A stretch of DNA of 64,000 bases, taken from the NCBI GenBank assembly GCA_050084985.1, contig JBITNC010000002.1:2976001-3040000 (forward strand), read 5' to 3'. Positions 50,641-60,715 of the stretch are shown here, piece by piece (within the stretch, counting starts at the first letter, position 1; each line of letters starts with the position of its first letter). Below the pieces are notes generated by a model. It had not been told where the DNA came from and searched no databases. It saw only the letters and a list, made by a program, of their open reading frames with translations. Position numbers and translations under genes: made by a program. This stretch comes from Nageia nagi (lineage: Eukaryota; Pinophyta).

Positions 50641-52694
50641 TCCTCAGGGTGTTGCCAAACCATCTCCAATCTCTTGTTGGTGACTTGTGGGAATTCGTCC
50701 CAAATTCCTTGCAGAGTGTGGGTTTTACCATCAATGTCAAAGCTCATGGTGAGATTCCTATAATTGGTATGAATGTCACCCAATTCAAATAACCATTGCA
50801 CCTCCAAGATGATGTGAGGATGGTGAGAAGTTTTCTCTCATTGTGTAGCTTTGTAACCTCAACCCAAATCTCTCCATGATTTGGTATACTAATGTGAGTT
50901 TCCTATTGGCATTGAAAACTCTGAATCCTTTGAACCCCTTGGTCCTGAGACCCTTTTCTTCACAAAATCTTCATCAATGAAATTATGAGTGGCTCTAGGG
51001 TTTATTAAGATGATCACATCTTGCCCACCTGCTTGTCCAATCACCTTCAATGCGAGGTATTTTTTGACTCCATGGAGTGAAGGAATCATGCTCCCAAGAG
51101 ATGCCTCTACCGTAGGTGCCTAATTTTGGTCCAACATGTCCATGCCAAGCTCCAAATCTGAACCATCCTCCTCATTGTCTGAAAGTACTTCAATGTAATG
51201 CACATGTCCTTTGCCTTGGCAACGATGTCCTCGCTCCCATAGCTTCTTGCAGTAGAAGCATTTACCTTCTTCTCTCAACTTCTTTCTGGTGGTTGTGTCT
51301 AACTGGCCTGTTCGAGGAGGGGGGAAGGGTTTAAACTTGCTAGGCCCTTCTTTTTCTGTAGCTGGTTTTTGGGTAGCCTGCCCCTTGTATGTCTGCCCTC
51401 CCTTGAGGGAAATCATAGTTGGCTCCAAGTCATAAGTTGCCCTGATTGCATCATCAAGGGTTTTTGGCATCGATACCTTCACCATTCCTTGCAAAGGTTC
51501 CATCAACCCTTCTACAAAGAGGAAGGTCAATATATCCTTTGAAATGTTGTCGATCATGACTACAATTTTTTGAAATTTTGAAACATAGTCATCCACCATA
51601 CCTTGCTACCTCAAATATGTAAGCTCTCTGAAATAGACATTCTCCATCTTCCTGTCAAACCACTTCACTAATCTTCGAGCAAATTCATCAAAGGAAGAGA
51701 TGTGAGAGTAATCTTGACTAATTACCCCATGTTGCCACCATTTGAGAGCATCTCCCTCGAAATGCAAAGATGCAAAATGGATTCTATCTTCCTCCACTAT
51801 GTTTGAACTTAGGGTGAAATACGTTTGCAGCTGATGGAGCCAATTCCTAGCCGTCATCTTCTTGCCATTGTACATTAGAAACTGCATTTTGTTAATTTTC
51901 TATTGTAGCTGTCTCTTGTCACCCCACGAATTGCTTTGAGAGTGGGTGCCATGAGAGCTACCTCCCTTCAACCTCAATATCTTCAGATAGCTGTTGAAAT
52001 TCATATCCCTCCTCAATCCTGGATCCGATTTTTCACCTCATTGGCGGATTTTCTGACGAACATGGACATGGATGGTTTGGGAATAATGGGCTGCTCCCCT
52101 ATCTTCCTAATGTGCTCTTCCAGGAACCTCCTTAGGAGAGGGTTAATTCTCTATGGTGCTCTATGAGAATGGGATCTCATAAATGCATGCTCTGGATGAC
52201 GCATGGATTCGTGATGAGTGGACCCTCTATCCCTCAAGTTGTGCGATCTACTCAAACTGGGCTCCTCCATTCTATCCTCCTCCCTCGGTTCTTCTTTTTC
52301 ATCTGGAGTGGAATGTGGATGGCTCACATGTCTTCTTGGAGCTTCTTGGTTTCTGAGGAATTTATTGATGGCGGTCGTTTGATTCTGTATTATACTTAGT
52401 CATATTATGTATGGCCGTGATAAGTTTGTTGAACTTCCTCTTCAGCATGGCTTCTCTAATTGGAGTAGAACTTCTTCTTCTCCTTGTCGATGGGGCTCTT
52501 CCCCTCTTGGCCAAATTCTCTTTGCCAAAATCATCTCTATCTGGAACGTCATCCATCCAAGGTTTGTGATCCTCATTTTGAGTGGTTTTGTCTGGATTTT
52601 CTTTTGGTAGCATCCCCCTTCCACTCTTCCTGGCTGAAGACATCTCTCTTCGGGTGTTGGATCTGGTATAGTAGTTGTGCACGGTAGGTCTCAT
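50641..52694 (-). pseudogene. Element B gag-protease polyprotein
   Basis: One frame runs from ATG 52694, 12 bases past the primer-binding site, to the 60-bp array, broken by several nonsense codons (including near 51603 and 51118). The N-terminus is basic (YYTRSNTRREM, then RGRAPSTRRRRSS). Gag core at 51887-51600: ARNWLHQLQTYFTL, FEGDALKWWQHG and VKWFDRKMENVYFRELTYL. KVSMPKTLDDAIRATYDLE follows. The zinc knuckle CFYCKKLWERGHRC lies near 51263-51222. The protease has ILINPRATHNFIDEDFV: the catalytic DSG is NPR (50994-51002), so it should be inactive. VQWLFELGDIHTNYRNLTMS near 50800 is the usual segment after the protease. No RT follows. Confidence 0.88.
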
Positions 52695-52705
52695 TCATAG
52701 GCTGG

Positions 52706-52727
52706 CCAAAACCAAGCTCTAATACCA
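52706..52727 (-). other. Primer-binding site of element B
   Basis: The minus strand starts TGGTATTAGAGCTTGG, one mismatch from the initiator-Met complement over 12 bases, two bases from the LTR. Confidence 0.88.
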
Positions 52728-52728
52728 C

Positions 52729-54086
52729 TGCAATATCTCCAAAAATACTCAACGCAAAAATTAGTCATATTAAACACTTCAAATATCAAACTAGCCCTCA
52801 AACATGCCAACGTTTGATCTAGGGAATCAATTAGCAAGCCAGGAATGCCAACGAATCACTCCTAAATCACAAATGATACTAAATTGTGTAACATCATGCA
52901 CATGGGCTTATTCACAATGCCAAATACATCTAGATATGCCGACAAATCACATATGCAAGCATGAATACACAAAATAGCCCAATGTTGCAAGGATGGAAGC
53001 ATACAAATCAAATATAGAGACAAATATTGAGATCCAAGGTGCCCATGGCTGTATTAATGATGAGAAATGGCAAATGATACAATACCATGCCCAAAGGGCT
53101 CAACGTTGGCCTACAAGGAGCCAACTAGGGGACATGCAATGCTGAGATAGATACTGAAAATTGGGTAGAACAACCACCTCCTACCAACATTATGGATGCC
53201 TCACCGAAGGGCTCCCTCACACACTAGCTCCCGACGAAGAGATCGGGTGTGGTTCTGGAATGCCACCGGATGGATTCAGAGATGTAGATCGCTTGTGGAT
53301 GCCTTAGGGTAGGGCAGCCTCACTAGCACGAACAACACCCCTATTGTGGAAGACAAAAGGTGTCCTAAGGCTCCTACGCTCTCCTTGTGCTCCACGCCCA
53401 AGGGTGCTTGAGATCACCAAGTCTTTACTTTCTCCAAAGAGAAGGGTTTCAATATAATAATCAAGTCCATCTTAGCTATGAGGCTTCTTAGCCTTATATA
53501 GTGCGTACTAGATCTGGATCTCACCTAGGAGTCGTCCCCAACCTCCTTAATCTCAACGTTGGCCTTTTAGAGGCCTAAGAACTCCAACATGGGTGTCTAG
53601 GGGTCAGGCATGCCCAACGTTGGTACCTAGGGGTCATAAATGCTCAACGTAAGGTCCTAGGGTACCACGCATGCCATGCGGGGGTCCAAGATGCAACGTG
53701 GATCTAGGAGTCATGCGTGGGTGCAAGAGGGTCATCATGGGCCAACATGGGGGTCTAGGAGTCTCCCCAAGGTTGGCGCATGTGTACAAGTGCTCCCAAT
53801 TCCAACGTTGGGGCAAGTAGGTATTTTATCCATGTGCTAAGTGCTATACAAGCTTTGGGATTCCCACAATCATTTTTGGGATCTCCAAGTACATTAATAT
53901 ATTAAAGAACATATCCTAGCTTGGGAGGAAAATGTCCCTCTTGGGGATCACAGTGGGGTCCAATGGACATTTATTATTCCTATCCCAAGTACTAACAACA
54001 AATACATAAATGAGTAAATAAATATTTACAAAGAGTAAATCCCTAAGATTCCCAATTAATTATCTTTTACTAAAGAGGATGTTACA
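52729..54086 (-). repeat. Element B 5' LTR (1358 bp)
   Basis: Plus-strand ends TGCAATATCTCC... and ...GAGGATGTTACA. TATA candidate (minus sense) CACTATATAAGGC near 53495-53507. The dyad gcccaaagggc is at 53089-53099. Confidence 0.92.
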
Positions 54087-54091
54087 CAATC

Positions 54092-54425
54092 TGATAGAGT
54101 TCGTCAAAGAAATCCTGAGTATCCATTGAAGGAAGCCAAATTCAAAAATAACCTTCCCAATATTCGAGATACTTATTGGTCTCACATAGATCCAAATAGG
54201 ATGTTGCAATCCATCTCTGGGTTGAGCAAATCTCAAATGTTAGATGAAATAATGCACACCTCCAGCTTTGTCAATGCCATAATGTTTCTATTTGTTGCTC
54301 CCTTCCCTGAATTATGTTGTGAAGTGGGAAGATACTCTAATTTCAAAGATAGAGTTCTTTATGATACCATGGGTGATGTAATTATGGATTTTTCTTCGGA
54401 AGGCATTGAAAATGCATTCAAATGA
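54092..54425 (+). pseudogene. Unrecognised coding repeat, copy 1, right piece
   Basis: The frame reads DRVRQRNPEYPLKEAKFKNN, DTYWSHIDPN, LSKSQMLDEIMHTSSFVNAI, FPELCCEVGRYSNFKDRVLY and DVIMDFSSEGIENAFK, ending at TGA 54423 where the second copy has Trp. Blocks EAKFK, DT(W)..(L/I)DP, LSK, F.NA.M, FV..F..LC.EV, F..RVL..T.G and VIMDFS...IE.AF recur in the same order in copy 2 at 60862-61155. Beyond 54425 sequence similar to coding continues with stops to about 54720. The family is unknown to me; it may be a gymnosperm repeat-borne gene or the gag-like protein of an undescribed element. Confidence 0.6.
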
Positions 54426-55477
54426 GATAGTGAAGGGCTCCTTCCTCAATCTTGTGCTTCATCACAACACACATCAACTTACCTAATTAAACAAATTTCT
54501 CTAGATTTTGGCATGTGTGCTGACACTAGTCATGGAGGGGCTGTTATATATTTGATAAGTAGAGCTTTAAAGGGAGTTCTTGCACCTGTACAACAATAGA
54601 AGGTGCTTTTGGATCTTGAAGCTGATCCAAAACTTGTTTATCATTGTTGGTTGTCTCCTTGTCATCTCCCAGAGTGGTTGAAAAACAATCAATTATTGTT
54701 GTTGAAGTTCTTCTAAAGTTGATGAATTATATTCAATTAGAAGACCATCGAGAGTGGTAAGTAGTTTGGCACAACCCAACAATGTAACAAACTTGTGCCT
54801 TGTATGATAACGAATTGCTAGAAACGAATCTTTTACAATATTTGCAAACTTGTATGCATATGCAAAATATTATTGAAATTGTTGGAATGATTTCATTGTT
54901 CGAGTCAGTTTACGATTTATTAGTGAAACTCTATCATGTATCGTGTTCTTTAGAAGTTGAGTCTCGACTTGAGGTGTAGCTGGCCCCATCTAGGTTCTAG
55001 TTGTGTTTACCCTCCTAATGTACATAAATGATTTTATGAATCCCTAAGGGTAAAACATATAGATCCTTCTTTAAGACATTTGAATGAATGCCATCACTTA
55101 TGATTCATTTGAGCATTTGGTTGCCTCTTGTGAGGCAAGACATTTATCATTTCATTTATAGTGCATTGCGGAGCATCTATAGTTCCAGTTTTTTGCATTG
55201 TGTATGAAATAAGCAAAGTGATCTTGGTATTTGCGTTTAGGAAGCATTGTAGTTCTTACGTGACATTAGAGCTACCTTGATTTTTTGTAATGTTTAAACA
55301 GATATATCATTTAATAAATTCATCAAATTGAAGAGATTCTTACAACATTCAACAAAGAGTTTTGGTTTTACTTCCGTGAAGTGAATATGATAGTGAATCC
55401 ACAAAATACAAAGGGATATCTAGCCTTCAAATTTTGGTTGCTGAGTTGATGTTCTTCCAAGTATTATTTGTACAAAG
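54426..55477. other. Decayed continuation of copy 1 and unassigned DNA
   Basis: Plus-strand protein-like bits (for example YHCWLSPCHLPEWLKNNQLL near 54640-54700) fade into stop-rich sequence. Nothing else recognised. Confidence 0.35.
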
Positions 55478-55978
55478 ATTGTTGCTGTAAGTCCCCATTT
55501 TTAGGTGTTTTCCCCATTTCACCTTTGAAAAATGGGAACATTAATTTAGGAGTGAATTTGTCTATTTTTGTAGGATTTGGCCAAAATGATGTAAATTCTA
55601 CTTAGAGACTTAGTAAAAGCTCTAATTATGGAATAAATGGCCTTTTTATTTATTTATTGCATTTAGTTACATACCTAAAATGCCAATAAAGATGTATTTG
55701 TAATACCAAGGCAATTATATTTGTAAATGCAATATTAGTCTCCCTAAAAAAGGTGTTGCATATTTTAAGCATTGATAGTTGTAATATTGGCATTTAATGT
55801 ATCTCTAGTCATGAGTGCTCCCCTCTTCGAGGTAGAGCATCCCCCAGGTGATTGCACTGACTACGAGGTCATTTGGAGTTGCAAGGTTGGATGTGGCACT
55901 TCAAACAAGGTTTTGACAATCTCGAGGCAAGTGGATGGCCCCGATGCATGGACATTGGACATGTGTGCATCCCAAGAC

Positions 55979-56170
55979 TGTAAAATCCCAAAATGTTCTC
56001 AATGTGGAAATTACCCAAGCAATTATCAAATAAATGTCGAACATGGGTCCAATGGACCATATATTTCTATCCCAAGTAACTAACAACAAATGGAAAAATA
56101 AATAAAATATTTACAAAGGGAGTCTCTAAGATTCCAAATTTATTTATTTTTAATCAAAGGGGATGTTACA
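55979..56170 (-). mobile_element. Short LTR of B/C type (192 bp) nested in solo LTR
   Basis: Ends TGTAAAATCCC... and ...GGGGATGTTACA with a perfect AAGAC duplication (55974-55978 and 56171-56175). Its right half matches the element B LTR (ggtccaatgga, tatcccaagt-actaacaacaaat, atatttacaaag). The middle of the LTR is missing, so it is an internally deleted solo LTR. Confidence 0.9.
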
Positions 56171-56190
56171 AAGACCCCACATTGGTCCTT

Positions 56191-57231
56191 TGTAATGCCC
56201 CCAAACCCTACTCTCCAACAATGAGCAAATTTCCCTACAACTAGGGCTTCCAAAATACCCCCAAATGGCAACCCTAGCCCCACGTTAAGGTCTTTGGCAC
56301 TCAAACCTTCCTATTCAGCTGATGTCAACTATCTAAGGCTATACTCCCACTACCCACGTCTAGCCTAATTTGGCAGTATTACAAATAATGAGTATCAAAT
56401 ACATGCAACAATTATTCTATCTCAATGAACCACTGGAAAACCAATATAAATCCAAGTTCTCATTACACATAAACACAAGAACTTGAGGATCCAACATCAA
56501 TATGTCATTGTTTCATAAATAATATGATCAATTACAATCTTCGGCTCCCAGAGCCAGACATTGACCTCAAATGGAGCCAACCAATACAACAATGTATCAC
56601 TACAACTTGCGAACCACGGGATAAGACCCCACACCCTCAGAACTCCATATCCTCCCCACCGAAGGGGCCCACCTCGTAGACTAGAAATCCGACTGAATGG
56701 TAGATGTGTGCCCTTGGATGCCATCGGATGTGCCGAGTAACCTACTCAGCCTAGCCTATCAGGATCCCACCCTCTGATAGCCCTCTTGACAACTCGCCTA
56801 GGAATGGTGCTTAGCATCGCTAAGTATCGAGATCATCGGTCCGTACAAGTAAATGTCAAATGAGAGAAATAATAATAAGCTGTGTGAATGAGACCCTCAA
56901 TGTTCTTTTATAACCTCCTCTAGCTTAAGCTCCTCGAAATCACTATAATCAACCTTATAATCCAACGTTGGGGGTGTGGGACCCTCCAAGTTGGACGTTA
57001 GCTCCCAGGAGTCCATCCAAGTCATTTCAGTTGCTAGCATTGGGATTCCCACATTTTGGTATCTTCGTACGATAAAATATACCTAGGAGGGATTGTCCCA
57101 CTCATAGTGGGGCCCACATGGCCTATATTTCCTATTATGAGTTTACAATAATAATCATGAAAGCACACCTACTCTATTATATTACATATGACCCAATGGG
57201 TCCTGATGCACCTTAGAATGGGTGCATTACA
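56191..57231. mobile_element. Solo LTR D (1041 bp) nested in family A solo LTR
   Basis: Ends TGTAATGCCCCC... and ...GGGTGCATTACA with flanking TCCTT (56186-56190) and TCCTC (57232-57236), one mismatch. The family A sequence resumes exactly at the right edge (tcctcctaggcac, as tcctcctaggtac on the reverse strand of 11310-12811). It shares short words with B/C LTRs (gagccaac, ccaacgttggg near 56960) but is otherwise distinct. Confidence 0.88.
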
Positions 57232-58117
57232 TCCTCCTAGGCACTTAGACCCATAGCACTGATCCCAAGGCTCTCTGGTATTGCCCTCTCTTGGCTGATG
57301 GCATTCTTAGACCTTAGATGTGTTTTCATTCATCCTAAGGCTTCCTGTCTTGGACGTTGCACACAAGAGTAAACGGATCACATCTCTCCACCGTTGGATC
57401 ATCTCAATGCAAGATTAGATGAGAGACTACATCGCCTATAAAAGGAGGACACTTGGTTATTCCAAAACATGTTGATTATTATTATTAAACCCTCTTTTTG
57501 GGATTAAGTGTGAGAACTCTATCTTCACCACTTGTAGAGCAACCTGCATTTGAGTTATTGAGGTGAGAGGAACACCACTACTCCAGCCATCTTGATAGGA
57601 ACACTGTTGGTTCCATCACAAAAGTTGCAAAGGAAGTCCTGGACTATGCCTCACTACTGCTGCGATTGGTGAGGCTCTGGAGCCATACAACATAACCCTA
57701 TTAGAGGTAGTCTTGGTACAAGCTCCTTAGGTAGACAAAATATTGTAATTGCTCTTCCGCCATTGTTATATCAATACAATTAAATCTTTGCTAACATTTT
57801 GTCTAACTATCTTCTTATGCTTGGACGTTGGATCTAGAGTGGTTGTTGCATTGCTTGAATTACTATTTTGCTCCCTAATTGCAACATTGGAATACTGGAG
57901 AGATTTGCTTGTGTTGTTTTTTGACTTTCTCAATATAGCTAGAAGTGGGTTCTTGGAGATATTTTTGCATGTTTGAAGTTGTTTAATTACCAATTTAGCT
58001 AGATGTTGGAATATTTGTCCATTTTTAGGTTATTTGGCCAACTTTGGAACTTCATGCCAAACATTCCTCTCGTAGGGCACGTTTGAGGAGTGAGCCCTAG
58101 TTCATCATCATTGTTGC

Positions 58118-58367
58118 AAAGTTTGCAGAAAAGAGAATCTCAAAGGTCATATTTTGTGATAGATGACTTCCATTGAAGAGATTTTTGAACAATTTCCAAC
58201 TTTGAAATGAGCAGTCAAATGTTGAAAATTGAGTTACTGGAAGAGATATGGGGTTCAAATGATAGCTTTATGGAACTGCACAATGTTGTTTTTTAAAGTT
58301 GCAGCTTTAGTTGGCAATTAGAAAACACCACTTAACTGTTGCATAAATAAATGTTTTGAGACCCCTT
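58118..58367. other. Unassigned DNA
   Basis: Nothing recognised between the solo LTR and the next open frame. Confidence 0.35.
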
Positions 58368-58856
58368 TTATATTGCACAAATTTTAGAGATAAAGATTAC
58401 ATCAATCAAGTTGTGCAATACCCCTTTAGATTTTAGCAGTAAAAGCTTAGCAATATATTGGGGAAGATTTATAAATTGTTTAGAAAGTGCACCTTTAGAT
58501 GCAAGAGAATGTTGCAAGTTGGCAACTTTTACAGAAAGAACATATATAGTTATTGGCATATAGCCATCATTGTGTTTAGAATACAAACATATTGACTTAT
58601 AGTTAGCATATGAATGATGTCTTTTAACATCCTTTAAAACTAAAGGTCTGGAGGACCTACCAAAATTTGTCCAAAGATAAATATATATCATATATATATG
58701 ATTGTGTCTAACAAAATTAAGACTCATAATAAATTCGTCAAGTTTGTTTTGGTTATCATAATTTAAGATTTCATGGATCAGGTTGTAATTACACGTCATT
58801 ATAGGTTTGTCTAATGTCTTTGTGAAAAGAGTGGACAAGGAGAAAATGAGTCTCAT
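58368..58856 (-). pseudogene. 162-codon open frame, not recognised
   Basis: It is one of the longest uninterrupted frames in the window, starting MRLIFSLSTLFTKTLDKPIM and ending in a stop at 58368. It contains LNFVRHNHIYMIYIYLWTNF and GRSSRPLVLKDVKRHHSYANY. Composition is protein-like with no repeats or obvious membrane helices. The upstream sequence (58857-58990) may continue it in another frame. No family recognised; it may be an exon or a retroelement piece. Confidence 0.3.
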
Positions 58857-59103
58857 CTTCTATTGCATTTAGGTTACAAAACTTACAAGTTCTTTTATCC
58901 CATGTGTTGTGCCTACACAACACCACCCCAAAATTTTTTGCATTTCAAGGACCCTTAGGAAACATAAAGGAAGAAAAGATTGCATGAAATCTATCTAAAA
59001 AGATGCATACCTTTTGGAGGATGTTGGAAACATATCTAGTTTGCATTTTTGCAGCAATAGTGTCATTTCACAAGTACTTTTCTCCTATCACATGTTTTCC
59101 ATA

Positions 59104-60660
59104 GAGTGCTTTTGCACCTCCTTTCAACCATGCGACCATGCAGCCTTGTCTTTGTTGTTTACATCATTCAGCTTGAAGGGCTTCTGAGGGCCTCCATTTT
59201 TGCATTTCACCCATCTTGCATCTTGTTTGTCTTCATGTTGTCGAAAAATGCAAGAAAAGGGCATGTTTTTAGTCTGTCGCATGTTTTTGAGGGAGTCCTT
59301 TTGCACCCTTTGGAGAAGGTGCAACCAAGCTGGGTTTCATCTCATACTTAGCATTTGTTTGGTCCCCCTCTGATGTCGCATGCATTCAGTTGAGTCCTTT
59401 TGCACTCCTCTTAAAGGATGCAACTAGTGTTTTAGACTTAGCATCATTTTTGAAGATGTCGCATGCATAGGAGTGAGTCCTTTTGCACTCCTTAGGAACC
59501 ATGCAACCAGGAATTTCACACTTAGCATATTTTTGAAGCCTCAAAGTCTGTCGCATGCATTTCATCAAGTCCTTTTGCACTCCTCTCAAAGGGTGCGACC
59601 AGCTTGGAGAACACTTAGCCAAATTTTGGAGCCTCAAGGCTTGTCGCAAGGATGGAGATGATTCCATTTGCACTCATCCAAAACCATGCGACCAGGGAAA
59701 ACAGAAGGAAATAAGCTAAGTGTTGGACATTAGTGACAAGTGGAAGCCCATGCACTGGACCTCATCTTGCAATATCTCATCCTGCACCTATCCCATGGTG
59801 CCATGTCCCACCTTGAAGGCTATAAAAGGGAAGTCACCCCCCTTCATTTTAGTTTGCAAAATTGGGGAGGGCCAGAGCGTGGGGAGATAGGAGAAAAAAA
59901 AAGCACCCCTTCTTGGACGTACGACCAAGGACATCCTACACCTTTTTCGAAGTTTTGTTCAAAGATTTAGACCTTGGGAAGCATGCCAAGAGCTGAGCGC
60001 AAGGATTCAAGCATGTGCTTTGAGCACCCTTCCAGAAGGATGCGACAAGGGAGATAAGAGATCAAGTATGTTGGAAAATTGGCTAAGTCCCCTGGTCGCA
60101 CTTTCTATTCACACCATTCCTATCTAGTCCTTTTGCACCTCCCACCATGCATGCAACCTTGTTTGTAAACTATCTATTGGACCTTTTTAGCAAGCTGGTA
60201 AGAGACTAACACCTGGCCCATGAGCAAACTTATAAATATCACTCTCTCCTTGAGCGTTTCATACCTCATTTTCACCCCTCTTCTTGGTTGTCATTTTCCA
60301 TACATGCTTAAGCATCCATCCCAAAACGTGTAGCCAAGGAAGGAACATCAGAAGACATTGCACTCATTTCAAGGCATGGTCACATCATTTTTCATGCATG
60401 ATCAAGCACTCACTTCGGAACGTGCGACCAAGACAGAAGGGAGATTCAGGGATGTTGTACATCCAATTAGCCTCTTTTGGCTAAGCCATTTCAAATTCAC
60501 CCTTGAACCTAGTCGCATCATTTTTTATGCATGCTTGAGGCACTCATTCAAAAACATGCAACCAACTTTCGAGTGAAGAGTGTTGTTCAAAAAATTGACT
60601 GTCCCTAGGCCCAGTCGCACGCTTTCCCGGTTGTGCTTCTGTACTCATTCATAATTGTGC
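59104..60660. repeat. Degenerate ~83-99-bp tandem array
   Basis: A unit with gtcgcatgcat, gagtccttttgcactcctc and a-gggtgcgaccag recurs with gagtcc at 59104, 59293, 59392, 59475, 59567 (aagtcc) and 59660 (gattcc); the 189-bp step equals two units. From 59700 to 60660 weaker copies continue (near 60050, 60130, 60310, 60400, 60540 and 60640) keeping the tgcgacc-type word. It ends about 55 bp before the start codon of copy 2 of the unrecognised coding repeat, so it may be its leader. Confidence 0.8.
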
Positions 60661-60715
60661 GCCTGGACTAGTTAGACATCTGGACTTGAGGAAAGAGTTG
60701 GGTAGTGTCCTCCAT

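Larger units (their letters stand above)
48643..54086 (-). mobile_element. Gypsy element B, minus strand: gag and dead protease, no RT or integrase
   Basis: LTRs 48643-49903 (3') and 52729-54086 (5') flank a 2.8-kb interior. The target-site repeats are CAGTC (48638-48642) and CAATC (54087-54091), one mismatch. The primer-binding site and purine tract are in place. The interior has a single long frame with gag, a protease with altered active site, a linker, and 60-bp repeats, then about 0.35 kb to the purine tract. RT, RNase H and integrase are absent, so this is a gag-only derivative that would need another element to move. Confidence 0.9.
55486..58109 (+). mobile_element. Family A solo LTR containing two nested LTR insertions
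   Basis: It starts TGTAAGTCCCCATTTTTAGG, matching the reverse complement of the family A LTRs at 6790-7845 and 11310-12811, and ends ...GAGCCCTAGTTCATCATCA, matching their other end. Direct repeats ATTGTTGC (55478-55485 and 58110-58117) flank it; part is the target-site duplication. There is no internal region. Two insertions (55979-56170 and 56191-57231) interrupt it; without them the LTR is about 1.4 kb. TATA box CCTATAAAAGGAGG at 57435-57448. Confidence 0.88.

Noticed and set aside
50293-50763. 156-codon plus-strand open frame
   Set aside because: It is the antisense shadow of the 60-bp array, whose minus frame continues gag-protease.
55772-56083. 103-codon plus-strand open frame starting with a possible signal peptide
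   Set aside because: It crosses the boundary between a solo LTR and a nested LTR insertion, so the frame is accidental.
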